Shown piece after piece: positions 1 through 13,209 of a stretch of DNA of 64,000 nt; the first letter of the stretch is position 1, and every line of letters starts with the position of its first letter. The DNA lies in contig NW_019091457.1 in NCBI RefSeq assembly GCF_001949145.1, positions 706,986-770,985 of the forward strand, written 5' to 3'. The stretch comes from Acanthaster planci (taxonomy: Eukaryota; Echinodermata; Asteroidea; Valvatida; Acanthasteridae). Both the position numbers and the translations under genes were made by a program. A model generated the notes under the pieces. The model ran no database searches and was not told the origin of the DNA. It saw only the letters and a list, made by a program, of their open reading frames with translations.

Positions 1-184
1 TTCCAAAGTCCAAGACTTTCTAATTTGCTCAGTTCATGGTCAGCCCTGAACTGAGTCGTTCAAAGTTTGATTTCACTATGATTAGTATTATTAATCCTTT
101 CTTGTAATTACACAAAGGATTCCTAAAAAATGCCCTGTATAGGCCTAGACACTGTAGCTCGTGAGTCTGAAGAAACCTGTTGAG

Positions 185-372
185 GGGAGATTATGAGAGG
201 CGGTTATAGATTTACAGGTGGGAGAAAACCCCAGACGAATATTCTGGGAAAAACCCACGAAATCAGGTGGGGACTGAAAACCCAATTCATATGGGCCGAG
301 CCGGGAATCGAACCCCGACCCCAGAGGTGGAAGGCGAGGAAAGAACCACTACGCCAACCTGACTCCTCGGGT
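185..372 (-). mobile_element. tRNA-derived SINE
   Basis: Read on the minus strand, this begins with a tRNA-like head. An A box (TGGCGTAGTGG) lies at 356-346 and a B box (GGTTCGATTCC) at 314-304, about 42 bases apart, as in an internal RNA polymerase III promoter. Past the head the sequence is not tRNA: it has a body rich in GGGTTTTC and TCCCACCTG words, typical of SINE bodies in marine invertebrates. Both ends are approximate because I could not identify a clear target-site duplication. The plus-strand reading frame across it is incidental. A free-standing tRNA gene is unlikely because the acceptor stem does not close. Confidence 0.72.
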
Positions 373-3300
373 GTAACGACACGAAAAAGATTAGTCCTTG
401 GTCATTTTCCAATCAAAGTTCAAATTTGCATCGAAATTATCTTACCAGATCGTCTCAGTTTTCAAGAATTTGAACTTTTTCGTGCGCGTGACGCTCTTCG
501 TGGTTTCAATATAGGTGAAGATGTCCCTCATTCCACTTGATGGTTTTGTAGTACAACAGACTTTTATCAGGCTTTTGAATTCCTCAATATACATTTAATT
601 AATACTTGATAATTTCATGACACGTCTACTACCTGGCGATGACACAATCGTAAACGAATTTCCAAATGAATGATCCACATCACGGATCGACCCAGGGGAC
701 GATCTAAGCAGTCTCCTAACCCCCGGCCGTGACAATACCCTTCTTAATTGCGCCTTATTTTCATTCTTACGTTCCCCACTCGTCCCAACAGAATAATATC
801 GCCTTCCTTCCCAAATAAATCCAACACCGCTGAAGTGTTTGAGGTAAACACCTCACCACAATACACCTGGTCAATGTTTTCCGAGCTAACGCACTATAAT
901 CCAACCACCCCCTTAAACTGACGTCCGGACCCAAGGAATGAAAACTAGGAGAAGAAAATGCTCCGTAACATAGTTCCCCCAGTTTTCAAAAGGATGCCAG
1001 TCTCTCAAGAGGTAGTGGGAAATCAATGTGATTACCCCGCCGCGTAACTTGGCACAAAGCCCCGTCCCATTGAGTGACAGCCTCCGTCCATTGACTTCCT
1101 AGCGGTCCTTTCAGGGAGTCCTCTTCAACATCCCATGAGGTGTCATTAAGCGGGCATAGCCCCCCTCCGTAACAACTCCAAGAAAACCCACCTTCTTCGC
1201 CGTGGAATGTATACAAACCAGTTGAAAAACGCCGCGGGGGCCTGGCCGACTGTGTACTTAAAACTCGCCCCTGTGTGACAAGCGCGAATGGGGCTGAGCC
1301 ATGGGAACACTCACACCGTCGTTTTGTCGTACTCCATCCCTACCCCATTCGGTCCGTCGTTGATACCTTGTCAGTGATCACTCGTTGTTGCCAGGTTACC
1401 CTGCAATTTTCTCCTCATAAATTCTGTGATTTTCAGCTCGACGGCATGCGCTCTCTCGGCATTTAGGCCTACCCAACAAATGGCCCCTGGAGACAACTGT
1501 GCCACATTAACGGTCCCCATCCCGGTTTTTCTCAGGACTGATGCCTGTCCCTGGCACATATTTTTTTCTGTGTCTCATTTTCTGCTCCATTTTGTGTCTC
1601 CCCCTGTGCCCCACCCTTTGTGCCACCTGTCTCAGATGCAGTCAGAGACCCTCTTCATTTGGGGTCCATAAATCGTTACCTTAATTTAGAAGTAGGGTAT
1701 TAGGTTTCTAATAAACTACAACATGTCTGGTCAGCCGCGAACAATCTAACGGGACACAGGTAGATATTGTCCCCGGAAAAGGGGCATTAACGATCCGCAG
1801 GGCGACATTATCCCGTTATTGGGCCATCACTCGCCACAAAGAAGGGCCCAAAGTACCCGTCGCGGGCCCTGAATGGGCCAAGATTATTCCAAGTGTGAAA
1901 CCGCTGGAGAGTTTAATGACTGGCGTATTCAGCTGAAGTGTTGGGTATAACACGCCGGTATAATGGGGCCTAATTGCCGCGCTTAATGCGGCGCAATGGG
2001 GCGGAAGATCTGCCTCTGTCATTCACCGGGACGGTGAACAATAGGCCCCAGCATTTGGACATGCTGAGCAGATGTGCACGGGGCCGGGATCGACGACGCG
2101 ATAGGGGCTGTTGTTCGGGTCTCACTCACCCGGCCCCCCTCTATCTTAAAAAAAACCTAGAAGAGATGAGCCTCACAGCGCTTTGTGTCCGTCTCCTTGG
2201 CCTAACAAAGCCCCAGTAAGCAATCCGCCCAAGGTAGTGAGCCCGGGTGGTAGAGGAGATCAAGAAAGTATAGAGCAGAAAAAAGAGAACAGGACGGAAG
2301 CTTACGGAAAAGAGGGCGATCATTCTTTCAAGCCACGAAAAAACCGCGATCATTAAAATCATTTCGGCTGGACTGACTTGTTTACGGTGGGCGGTCTTCC
2401 CTGACACAATTAAACACAACTCTCAACACCTTGGTCTTTGTAAACCGCCCCTGAAGCACACCTGTAAAAACTCCGGCCTTTACAAATGGGACGCGGGGGG
2501 GGTGTCCTCCTGAAGTCGTTCGGTAATAATTGACTCTCGTAAATTACAATCTTCCCAAAGTCACTTCAGGAGGAAAATAACTCATCACACAAACAACCTA
2601 GAGTACAGCCCCCCTTTAAAGCATCGCGAGGTTCTCCAAATACATGTACTAGAATATTGATTTTATCAATTGAACATTTCCTTCGACAGCTTTTCACAAA
2701 TCACTCCAGCAAAGAGTTTCTACAAATTCAATGAAGTTATCAAGGTGTGTTATATCCACGCCGTAATGATATTTAACAAAGGCCAAGTCCCTCGGGATTT
2801 TCTCCCCAAATATTCGGAGATTTCCCCTGTTTGTCTTGCGCGTCTGACTTGGAGCTCTTTCCACGCACTTCCCCCCGAGTCCGGTTAATAAGTGTTAAAT
2901 GCCAAGTCCTGCTTAAGTGTTCGCGGGCGTTCGGGGCCTCGTTCCCGGCCAAGAGTCACTTAGACCTACATTTACAAGGTCGACGAGTGACGAGGCTCCC
3001 ATCGCTCCTGCCTATTTGTCGAGGGGGGCCATAGGTAGATCTGGCGTGTGTAAACCAAACCCTGCCGAAGTTGTGGTCTTTTCCCCTCAACCGTGGTCCT
3101 GCTCCGAGGCGTAAATACCTCGGTGGCTGAGGGCCCGCCGTACCGTGTGCATGTGCTCCAGCGCCGACCATCCAACGCGAACCGTCACACATATGCGCAG
3201 CGAACAGTTTACTCTAACCCAGGACCCCTGGGCCCCGCACCGGAGGTTTTGCTTATTGTTTTAATCGCGGAAAGATTTTGCAATATTTTCCGCGCGGGGA

Positions 3301-5362
3301 GAAATTTCCTCGGATGGCAAAACATGATATGTATCTGGCCGTTGACATACGGGCCGCTTGACAGGCATGCCGTATAATTCATTCACTTAGCCAGGGATCC
3401 AGGCCGGATGTTCTGGTCTACACAACTCAATTGTGTTGTCACGTGGCCGCCGTTTACGAATAACCCCAAAATGTGGCAACCTTAATTGCAAAAACATTTA
3501 CTAAATATTGGGGAGAGGCCAAACTGGAGAGGAGGACTGTTATTATTTTGCCACAACTCCACGTGTAAAAAGTGTAATTCCTTCGGCGAGAAGGGCTTCT
3601 GTAAAATCCAAAGTAATTCCACAGTGGAAGTTACGGCGTCAGGGTCAAAGTTCGACCGTAGGCTTTACACCAAACACTTTAAAGCCACTTCGGCGACTTG
3701 CACCTTTTGGGGCGAAGTCGCCCCGGTACGCCACTCGGACCCTCCACGTTCAGGCATTCTAAACAAGGGAATTATCTCACCTTACCCACGTCATAAAAAC
3801 TGATGGAAATATTTATTATTAGTGCGACCCATCATGCCCCTCTGCGGAGTTAAAAAACCCTGCGAGCCGTCCGTGTTTTATGGCGCTGTTGACTTGTTGG
3901 TAAAGCACCCTTCGTTTTTTTTTATCGCTCCTTCGAAGACAAATTCCGTCATACTTTTCTTAACCGCTTTCCCCAGATGGGACTTCGTGACATATACGAG
4001 TGACTTTTCTGCGTCGTACCGTCGTAGGTTTCAATAACATTTCTTTCGCGTGCATCTTCCAGATGTCTCGGTTATTATTTAGGTGCGTGTTATGGTCATT
4101 TCCCGGCCCTTGTCTGCCATCAAACGATCCAGGTAGGACTATCAAAACATGATTTATCTCACAAAGTCGAAAGGAAGAAAGCGCCTCATCATTTTTCTCG
4201 GTGCAAACTTTAATGGATTGTAACTTTCTTAAATTTTGACTTGCAGTTTGATGTCTTGTATTCGATGGAATCAGGCCTCTGACAGAATTGATCGAAGCAA
4301 AGTCGATCCAGCGGCGTCGTGACGACGGTGGAGGCTGTGAAAACGTAGGGTGGGATTTTATGCGGGGTGTTTCTTTTGTCGAGGCGGTGTCGGAATAGGC
4401 AAGCAGTGGTAGATTCACTCTCCAAAGTAAGTCTCTAAAAGGGATGCGACTTGTGATGATGGACAAGGGCGTTCAACTGGGTGTGTCAGTACCGATATAC
4501 CTCAGAGGCGGTACACTGATTAACTTGTAACTTCCAGTTGAAAGGAACAGTCCTAAACTGAATGGTCTAGAAGAAGGGATCAAATATGGATCCATTATCC
4601 ATCAACAACATTACGATCAATTGACCCTATACTTTCGCGGCGGAGGGGAGGATCTGTCCTTTCTAGTTTCTTGACTCAGTGGACCACTCACATGCACGCT
4701 GGCTTCCGTGGGGGTCGCGTCTGTTCCCCAGGTGTGGACGCCAAACCACACATCACACGCCGTCCGTCATTCGCGCCGTGTTTATACCGGGGGGTGGGGG
4801 GTTGGCTGTTCAGGTATGCCATGAGGTAGGTAGGCCAAGATGTTTATGCATAATATACAGCCCCCCCCACAGGCGCAACGGCAAGGACTTGGGTGTGCAG
4901 GTCGGCCCTAAGCTCTTAGCCGAGGGAAGATGGTGTGGCATTTAAGGAGTTTTCATAAAAACACCTACAGGTGTAAATATTTATGCCTGGGAACTTAACA
5001 GTGGCCCAAAATAGAGGGGCTCGAAGATTTTAGTGCGCGGCAGGTTGAAGTATACTGCTCTTTTTCTGGAGATAAGGACGCGAGAAAACTTCATAATTGT
5101 TTAGATTACGACGCTGTCAAGATATAACGGCAGCATTTCGCAAGAGTGGAGATGAGGTACTTGGCATAGGGGCTGGTTGAGGAAGGACTCTAGGAGGCCC
5201 AGCGGGCTTGGCTCACCTGGTAATTTGAGGGTCTCCTCATGCATGATAAGAGTGACATGGTTTACACAATATCTCGCACTGCGGCACTTAACTTTCAGGG
5301 TGGCATTGTCAGAGATGGGCAGTAATTTTGAGCCGAGTGTCGGGCGACGGGACCGGAGGTGC
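373..5362. other. NK3 3' flank, no gene recognised
   Basis: Open frames on both strands are short, have no recognisable domain and show no splice-supported continuity. Local features are modest: a pyrimidine-rich stretch at about 1560-1640, and a small stem at 3692-3722 (GGCGACTT paired with AAGTCGCC). I see no RNA gene or mobile element here beyond the SINE before it. Confidence 0.6.
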
Positions 5363-5448
5363 ATGTGTGTGTGTGTGTGTGGGGGGGTTGTCGTTCGTAT
5401 GGCGGTGGTGGTGATAGTGGTGGTGGTGGTGGTGNNNGGTGGGGGGGG
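5363..5448. repeat. GT/GGT microsatellite with assembly gap
   Basis: A (GT)n run at 5363-5380 is followed by a G run, then a GGT-rich triplet run at 5403-5434, three unknown bases at 5435-5437 and another G run. The N bases show the repeat was not resolved in the assembly, so its length is unreliable. The reading frames across it are low-complexity artefacts. Confidence 0.95.
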
Positions 5449-5790
5449 TGACAGGACCGATACCGATGAGAGGCCAAGACGTATAGCCGTAGGGGACTTA
5501 ACGTTTCCGAGAAAAGAAATGGAGCAAGCAATTAACACCCTCCGATGCGGTTCATGACGTGCAAAAAAGTGTGGCTGTCTCTTGGGTTTTTCCCAAAACA
5601 AATTTGAAAATGTTATGGTAATCAAAATAAACAATGTAAATTTTGTATTTTCACCAACACAGTGTAGTTGAACATCCAAAGCTGCCGGCAGTCATTTACC
5701 GGTGGGCAGATTTGACGTTTATACACGCCAAAACTTTTCGTGGAACGCTAAGTAAGATCTTACATCAGTCAAACATTATGAAGTGAATCA

Positions 5791-5875
5791 CTTCCACTAG
5801 ATGACGAAATACCAACTCATATCGCAGAGCAAGTTCCTTCCACTAGACGACGAAATTCCAACTCATATCACAGTT
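5791..5875 (+). repeat. 46-bp tandem duplication
   Basis: Two near-identical units starting CTTCCACTAG (5791 and 5837) run on through GACGAAAT and CCAACTCATATC, giving a 46-bp period with a few substitutions. The GCAGAGCAAG at the end of unit 1 can also pair with CTTGCTCTG shortly after unit 2 (5878-5887), so the duplicated segment can form a stem. No function is apparent. Confidence 0.8.
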
Positions 5876-6025
5876 TCCTTGCTCTGTGATAACACAGAAG
5901 ACTAAAAACCTGTAAGTTACAAGTTTCATAATTGGTGGTGAAATATTCTATAATTTGCAGTGAAGTAAAGTTTATCATCTGATTTTAATGTTGCCGAATT
6001 TGTTGACCGTTTCAACAATAGCAAA

Positions 6026-6088
6026 AACGACGACAACAACGACGACGACGACGACAACGAAAACAACAACAGCAGCAGCAGCAGCAGT
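6026..6088 (+). repeat. ACG/ACA/AGC triplet microsatellite
   Basis: About 60 bases of imperfect trinucleotide repeat: ACG and ACA units first, then a pure AGC run, then CAAA-type units. The threonine/alanine-rich frame over it is a by-product of the repeat. Confidence 0.9.
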
Positions 6089-8905
6089 CAAACAAACAAC
6101 AATGAACAGCAAACACACAAAAATACAACAAACAAAATCCAGGAGCCACAAGCGCTTTGGACTTTTCTGAACAGTTCCATTACTATCCTCCTTACGTTTC
6201 CTCTCAGCACCCAGAATGTGGCAGTACTAGGGATGCAATCAAGTCACACTCCACATCTCATCTGGGGGGAAAATGACCCATTTTTCATTCGACCTGTCCC
6301 ACGCAATTTAGCGCCTAATATTGTATGTGTTTATATTTGTTTAGAAGGGGGCTGTGTTGGGGACACTGACAGCGCGCTAAGAAAATAACTAGGAAAAATT
6401 CCACAAAAAGCCGGGTTTCTGCCGTGCCAGGGAGTTGCTAGATTTGAAGGGAAACGATTTCACGAGGACACAGGGGTACTTGATAACGGCTCAAACGCCG
6501 GGGGACCTTCCGTCTGCCTGGTCGGTACCCTCTTGTGATAACACCATCCCCGGTGTTTTGGAATGAGGGGCGACAAGGCCCTCTTATATCCCCGGTGAGT
6601 GGGAGGGCAGAGTGACATGTATAAGGGAAAGACGGCCACCCAGAGACTACAAGTGTGTGAGCAAAAACACCAAAAGAGCGCAGACCTGTCGGTCAGCCCG
6701 TCTGTCGATCCAGACACCACTTTTTGACTGGTGCCCTACGAGATGCCAGCTTGACCATGCATGCGCAATGTATATCATAATTATTTTACTTTTAACTGCA
6801 CTTTCAAGGGAATTCAGAATTCCCGAAAAAACATCGGTAATTATTAAACAATAAAGCAATGTAAAAAAGAATTGGTTCAGAAATTGAGCATCGTTGTGAA
6901 ATGGTCAGTGAATGAGAGTGTACCAATTAGTGATTCAGTCGGGTAAAATTGGAACAATTTTTTTTTAGCAGACTTTCACAAGAGTTAATCCAGTTTTGAT
7001 AAGGGTAAAACTTTGCGTAGAGTATCACCTTGACGACTGCAAACTTTCTCTCTTTCAGAAAAAAAAATGATTTCATTGATGGGAGCATTCGTCTTTCCTT
7101 TGATCAGACGAAACTTTTCAACAAGAGATTGATAAACATAATAATGTTCTCGTTAACACAGCAAAATGACGCGCTAAATAAATAATTTCGTGCTAAATAT
7201 ATACGTATGCCGCTATAACCCCTTAAAAATTAGTGATCCAAAAGGTTCCCGGATTTGCGTTTTGTCCTCTATCAAACACTCTGTTCTCTATCACTTGCAA
7301 AACTCAACTTTAACGTCGAAAAAGGAAATCGGTTATCTCAGCTTGAAAATATCGAAGAGTACCCATCAGCCAGCAAAAACGGCCGCTACGTGTGTGGCTA
7401 AAACGGGTTTTCAAAAGAGGGGACTTACTGTGCCATCACACAGCGTTTCGAGTCAAGTGTTTGCGTCTGTCGACTTTAAGTGAGAGATAGCGTTTAGTAG
7501 ACAGAGCTCTCAAGAAAAAAAAGCACATTGCTGCATAGCATGTGTGACAGATTCCCCCATACCCATGATATGTCTGTATTTTTTTTTTCATCGGTCTGTG
7601 TTTGAACGGCTTAATGGATTGTGTAAAGAGTGGCAAGTTTCAGACCACTTTGCTGGGCGCTTGCAGCGTGTAATGGCCAGAGAGGTAAATATATTTATAC
7701 GAAAAGAGAGCGACCGGGATTTATTTCATCACTTGTCTTCGCCTAAGAGGTCGTCGCTTGGAGCGACGCAACGCTGCCCCGGACATGACATATTTTTTTT
7801 CTCCTTTAAAGGCCTGGGGAGAGAAAGTGTTCGCGAAACCATAGCAACCATAACCGAAGAAACTTATTAGCTTGGCTGTTATAAAGATGTTATCGCATTT
7901 TTTTGTGCTTGACTAAAGAAGAAAAGGTTATACAAAGCACCCCACTCAAAATTCAAATATAAACAAGTGAATAGATGACCAGGTGCAAAGTTGAAATAAT
8001 TCTCGAGGTTTAAATTTAAGGTAACGGTCGAGGTTGATTCGACCTTAAAGGAAGTATAATGCTGTTTGATTTTGAAAAATCCCCTTGTTTAAAAAGTTGG
8101 AAAAAAAACAAACAAACAGACGAGCCCATTTCTTCGATTAAGCACAATTTCTCGCTTCATCCACAACAGATTGATACGAGTGTGCCATTTCAGAATCGAA
8201 AAGGCCCTTTTAATGCTGCTTTCAACTAATTCAGTTTGAATTGGGTATCAGCCCAGACGAGTCAAACAAGCTCGGCATATTTTTGCATCTAACTGAATGG
8301 TTTGGGAAGAAAAATCCTGGAAGTATTTCTGTACACAACTTAGCAAGTACTTCTTAAGCCCAGGAAGTACAAACAGAATAATACAAGAGGCACAAAAGCC
8401 ACAAAGAAAACGACATAGGGGGAGGGGGAGGGGAAAAACTCGGCGCAGAATGGGAAAAGTTCTTGAGCACACAGCTCTGAAAGAGGGGGGTTTTGAGTCC
8501 CAAAATGCAGTCGGCACACAACTGGGCGTATTCTTGGGAAGTCCCTGGGATGAGAGGGGATTACGGCCCGACTGCCGCGCCGGGTAAATGACGCGCCATT
8601 CACCCGTGTGCCAACACCGTAAGCGCGGTGCAAATATTTACTGCGCTAATGTGTTTGCTGGGGCTAACTGCTAAAACAACACACTGCAGGAATGGGCAGC
8701 GGGCCATGATCCTTCCTGTACGGGCATTGTGCTACGCCAGACCCGTACCAAGCCGCAAAATTCAATTAATAAAAGAAAAAGGAAAAAAAAATCCGACAAT
8801 CAAAACTACATTACAGCATGCCACTTTCCAGGCTACCTCATACGCCCCACGATCCATGTAAAGAACATTTCATGTAAATTAGCCATTAGCCTAACAAATT
8901 AATTA

Positions 8906-8919
8906 AAGTGATATCACTT
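8906..8919. promoter_or_regulatory. Palindrome with inverted NK-type half-sites
   Basis: AAGTGATATCACTT is a perfect 14-bp palindrome containing two inverted AAGTG cores; with flanks one side reads TAAGTG. NK-class homeodomains with Tyr54 bind (C/T)AAGTG-type sites, so this could bind an NK dimer. It lies about 2.2 kb downstream of the NK3 stop. A chance palindrome is possible. Confidence 0.3.
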
Positions 8920-10529
8920 AGCCCACATTTCGCGCACTCTGTGGCTGTCTTTGTTTCTCCAAGTTAATGGGCAACGGTAATTAATTTGACGCATATCGCT
9001 GCCTGCGGAAATACTAAAGATAAACACGGAGGATTTCCAATTGGACCAATACAAATTGGATTATTCATCAAGGGGACGATCAGCACATTATCGGGTGTTG
9101 ACAAGCGGCTTGATCTTTCCGAACCGTGGAGAAAGTCGCTCGAGTTTTGACCACTAAATCGACATCGGTAGGTCTAGCCCCCTGATGTTGTAATTTCCTT
9201 GAAAAAAATCCTCAATGAAAAGAGCAAAAATGATAATTTTGTCGACACATCTGATGAGTTTGTTTCTTCGTGAGCAATTCGTTTCACTATTGACGTGATA
9301 GGCCCACTTTTCATTTTGCATTGCTTCTCGCTTTCTGGTTGTGATATATACCGAAGGTTTCCAGAAAAAAACCCCACTGTATCTTGTGAGTTTAAAGAAA
9401 CAACGGAAGAAGACACGAGAAGTTAACGATGCAAGGACACTGTCAACCTCAGGGATAACCACCGCTGCGGTTGTGACATTCTTTCAAACGCACCCCCATT
9501 ATGTTATGTATATATATGTAGAATAAAGCGTGATGGAGCGGTTGGCATTTTGATTATTCCTAAGAACAATTTATATACTTTACCTTGCGTTAAGACCGGA
9601 CTGAGCAAAATATCACGTGGAACTGTTTCGTCTAACATGTTTGAATGGGTGAAACTCCCTTCTTTCACAACTTTTCAGATCCAACTTCAGCTGCAGAGAC
9701 ATTACTGGTTCCATTAACCGACTGACCCATTGAATGTATTTCCAATTTGTGGACTAATTCCAAGAACGAAAACTACACGTCTGAAGGATGAGGCCGCATA
9801 GGAAAACTGATTTCTTAAGAGTTCGAATTTTATCGTATGGGTTATGACTCCGTCATTAAAGTACTGAAGTATTTACTGCAAAATACCGACCAAGGCCCGC
9901 CATTACCCGTGATGTCTTGGCTACTCGTTTCCGTTACTTTGCCTGAAGTTTATTCGTGTATCGTTCTGGACGCTTTTCATTTCAGGTTAGTCTGTAAATG
10001 CCTCCAAACGTTGTAATGAAAGTGCTGCCTTCCAGTGGACAACTTGCCAGGGCGTGAGTCGCCGTGCCAATGTGGGTTCCAACAACGGCCCGGTATGCAA
10101 GCTGGGTGGACCATTTGGGCCCACATTTTCGGCAAAATAACTCAACTTCGGGGCTGTACTTCACTGCCCAATAAACAATCCGCCCCGTCAATTCCGCCGG
10201 AGAAGTGTTAAGTGCGAGTTCAAGTCGAGCCGTGCCTGGCTTGTGTCACGGTCGGACGGAGCGGACCCTCTCGCGCCTACGCCATAATACACGCAAGCGG
10301 GGGCTCGGCACTTTCGGCGGTCCCTGTGTATACCGTCGCCAATAAATTATCCGCTGCAGAGAGGGAGTATTTATTTTCTTGAGTGCCGCCACAGAATCAA
10401 CTAATCGCTCCGTATATTAACCATGACCCAATCACATCAAAAAGACAAATTGTCCAGACGAACTTCAATTCACTTGTTTCACATCTGTTCAAGAAAAGTT
10501 TATATATGATATGTCTACGGTTCACAGAC

Positions 10530-10535
10530 TTTATT
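10530..10535 (-). terminator. Candidate NK3 polyadenylation signal
   Basis: The minus strand reads AATAAA here, about 615 bases after the NK3 stop codon. Other candidates are AATAAA at 10370-10375 and the weaker ATTAAA at 11058-11063, about 90 bases after the stop. Sequence alone does not show which is used. Confidence 0.25.
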
Positions 10536-11148
10536 CATACATGACAATATCGATATATCAATTTACAATCTTTACAGTACTATCAGTGACCACGACTATA
10601 ATATAATTCGTCGAATTATTTGGTAGTTTGTGTAAATTTTCTTTTGGAGTCCGACTGTTTCTCCAAACAAAGTACTTGGAGACCTTCAACGATTAAAGGA
10701 TGTTTCGGTTATCGAAACACAACAATACCTGAAAAAAATGCAGACAGAATTCGAACACAATTCCAATAATTCCATTAAGTAAAACATTAAACGCAGTTAG
10801 AATTCCTTTGAAAGAGCTTTCGCACTTTCTGTGAAATAAATGCGTAGTTGATAAGAAAAACGAAAAATTACCAAGCCTCTTTGGAATAGTGACGAAATGA
10901 TGGGTCCAAATTTTCAAAATGTTAAACGAGTGTCTTTGTTTCCTTACGTATATTTAAGTTACATCGGCGGGAAAATGGTCAAATACATGTCATTTTGGAT
11001 TATATACAGTAGAATCATCGAAGCCCAGTTCATAATATGCCCCATATTTGATCCATTTTTAATGGCGAATTTTTGTTACAGGCCGACTTGACGGCCAAAC
11101 AGTCACAGGCAAAGTTGACGACCACACAGTTACAAAGCCACTTTTAGC

Positions 11149-13209
11149 TTACTGGCCAAACAAAAGGCCATTTAACGGGTAATGCGAGTGGCTGCACATA
11201 GGAGGGTACGCGTGGCAGCCGAATTGGCCAAGAAGTCCGTGGTATGTGACGGGAGACGTCGGCAGGGGCAAAGAGCTCTCCGGGTAGAGCGGCGGCTGAC
11301 CGTGGGGGTCTCTGAACAGCACCTTGACGGCCACCTTCTTGGCGGGCAGGGAGGACATCATGTCGGCCGCCATCTGCTTCCTCTTGGTCTTGTAGCGCCG
11401 GTTCTGGAACCAGATCTTGACCTGCTGCTCGGTGAGCTTGAGGGCAGCGGCCAGGTCGGCCCGCTCGGGGCCAGACAGGTAGCGCTGGTGGCCGAAGCGC
11501 CGCTCCAGCTCGAAGACCTGCGCGTGGGAGAAGGCGGCCCGCGAGCGCTTCTTACGTCCCTCCTTCTGCGAGCCCGCTGACGACGCCGGGGCGGGCGACT
11601 GGTGAGATTTCTCGTCCTCTTCCTCCAATTTTTCAGCTATCACTCGATCGTCTGGTGAGTCAGAAAAGGTAGAAAGGGGAAAAAAATGTCCCAATACATG
11701 AGTTGTAATCAAAGCTGACAATCTCCCGGGGAAGCGTGAGCACGCTCTTAACCGTTAAACAAACTCGAACTCTTGGTGGTCTAGCGTCAGGAGCGGGTAC
11801 GGCAATAAGAAGCCTGGCATGGTATGTTTTCTTGGCCGGGACGGGCCACTGAGTTGGTCGGCCAACCGCACGGATCCACGTTCTTACGGCAGTAAAATTC
11901 GGATGTGGGATGTCATGCACTAGAGTTTGTGAAGGAAGACAGCCGGACTGGACACGGAAAAGCTGTCATATGCAAGGGGCTCATACCATCAGTAGTCCAA
12001 CTTTGTGTAAATAAATGTAAATATTGGCTGCTTTCAGCAATGCTGAAAAGTACCCATTGAAATAAGGCCTCCATCTTGGATTTAAAATGAAATTTGATCG
12101 AGATAACAACTATAGCACAAACAGATGAATATAGACAAGTCAGTCTGTGAATTTTAGTACGGGATAATGAGGGATGCCAGCTCTTTCATTATTTTGAAAT
12201 CCTAATTTTGGTTGCTAGAGACAATTTGGCTAAACAGGACAGGAATTATTGTATTACTGATAAACTGTGACTTAGACTGGTATAAAGATAGATTTTGATG
12301 CTCTTAAACCGTTTTGGTTTTATCTTCAGATATTTAAAACGCCCTTTTGAATTATTTATTGTGGTTTTGAGGTAGCAACCTCCTGTTCTCCAAATTTCTC
12401 AAACATAAACTTTTCGAATTGAAAACAGCAGTTTGATAACAAGGACAAAATTTTAGAAAAGGTTGTTTTGTGACAGATGCTTCAAAAACAAAACAAAACA
12501 GCCACAATCAAACTGGTTCCAGTCTTATCAGTCTTGTAACAAATTGAAATTTCTTAGCGAGAGGTAGCCTAAATACCCTTTTAGCCCGTCTTGCATCGAT
12601 CTTGCATGCTCACTGTTGATTTACTATCTGTACAATTACACTTTTCCTGCTTGAATTCCATCTGATTGCTCTGCATATTTTCAGATTTTTTAAATCCAGT
12701 CTTTTAGATTAGAAAGACCTACCTGTCTCAACTAGACGTGATTCCGGTCGCTGATTTTCTTCCCCTCTCGAAGACTTTTCTGCAAGGTGTCGATGATGGC
12801 GGGAGAAAAGAACTGGGTCATGCTCTAACCCTTCCTCTCTTTCAATGAATACCCTGTCCGTGTATCGGCATCGTGCCAACTCCTCCCTTGGAATTTGAAG
12901 CTGCTGTTGATGATGTGGACGACGCTGATGAGCAAGATGCTCCCGGGACATCTGTTCCGCTTGCCGCACCGTCGACGCAGGGTACAGCGCGTCCAGCCGC
13001 TCGGGCACGGGGACAGTCCTCATCCGGAGGCCCTCAGACCTCTCTGCCGACGTCGCTCGCCTTTCACGCAACTTCGGCACCGGCAGCTTGTCCTCCGGCG
13101 AATCGACGGCCGACGTCTGGCTGTTGTCACTGCTCCGCCGACCGAGAATGTCCAGGATGGTGAAGGGCGTAAGCGAGCCGTTGACACGGGAGGCTGTCGA
13201 GCCGACCAT
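11149..13209 (-). CDS. Nkx3: NK3 / bagpipe homeobox transcription factor
   Basis: Coding exons are complement(12723-13209) and complement(11149-11651), giving 329 residues. The start ATG at 13209 has a strong context (AACACCATGG). Residues 13-22 are the TN/EH1-like motif [10 protein letters not shown], which recruits Groucho co-repressors in this class. The homeodomain is residues 196-255 and has the [20 protein letters not shown] start typical of bagpipe/Nkx3.2, plus W48, F49, N51 and the NK-class Tyr54. Just after it, [12 protein letters not shown] matches the conserved Nkx3 C-terminal block. An acidic EKLEEEDE stretch precedes the homeodomain. The donor ACAG/GTAGGT (phase 1) joins the acceptor CTCACCAG/AC to form Asp163. 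In animals studied this nuclear factor acts in visceral mesoderm, gut muscle and skeletal precursors. NK4 lies 17.9 kb upstream on the same strand. Family identity is secure; one-to-one orthology to a vertebrate paralogue is not implied. Confidence 0.95.
11374..11553 (-). other. Nkx3: NK3 homeobox
   Basis: This encodes the 60-residue homeodomain (residues 196-255) uninterrupted within exon 2. Helix 3 reads [16 protein letters not shown], with the DNA-contacting N51 and the Tyr54 that gives NK-class factors their AAGTG preference. Confidence 0.95.
11652..12722 (-). other. Nkx3: NK3 intron 1 (phase 1)
   Basis: This 1071-bp intron has donor GTAGGT (complement 12717-12722) and acceptor CTCACCAG (11652-11659) after a T/C-rich tract. 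It removes the in-frame stop that otherwise ends exon 1. It separates the TN motif from the homeodomain, at the same phase as the intron of NK4. AT-rich, no embedded gene seen. Confidence 0.88.

Larger units (their letters stand above)
6170..11148. other. NK3 3' flank, possible regulatory DNA
   Basis: No gene is recognisable in this stretch immediately downstream of NK3. The segment at about 8880-9110 is rich in homeodomain-type TAATTA/ATTAAT words and holds a perfect palindrome, so it is a reasonable enhancer candidate. Otherwise I see only AT-rich and short low-complexity sequence. Confidence 0.5.

Noticed and set aside
304-356. Functional tRNA gene
   Set aside because: A and B boxes are present but no complete cloverleaf or acceptor stem is seen, and SINE body sequence follows.
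5101-5679. 192-codon minus frame near 5.1-5.7 kb
   Set aside because: It crosses the N gap and the GT/GGT microsatellite, giving Thr and Pro/His runs. There is no conserved domain.
11182-11580. Plus-strand open frame of 132 codons opposite NK3
   Set aside because: It is the antisense shadow of the GC-rich homeobox exon and shows no domain of its own.
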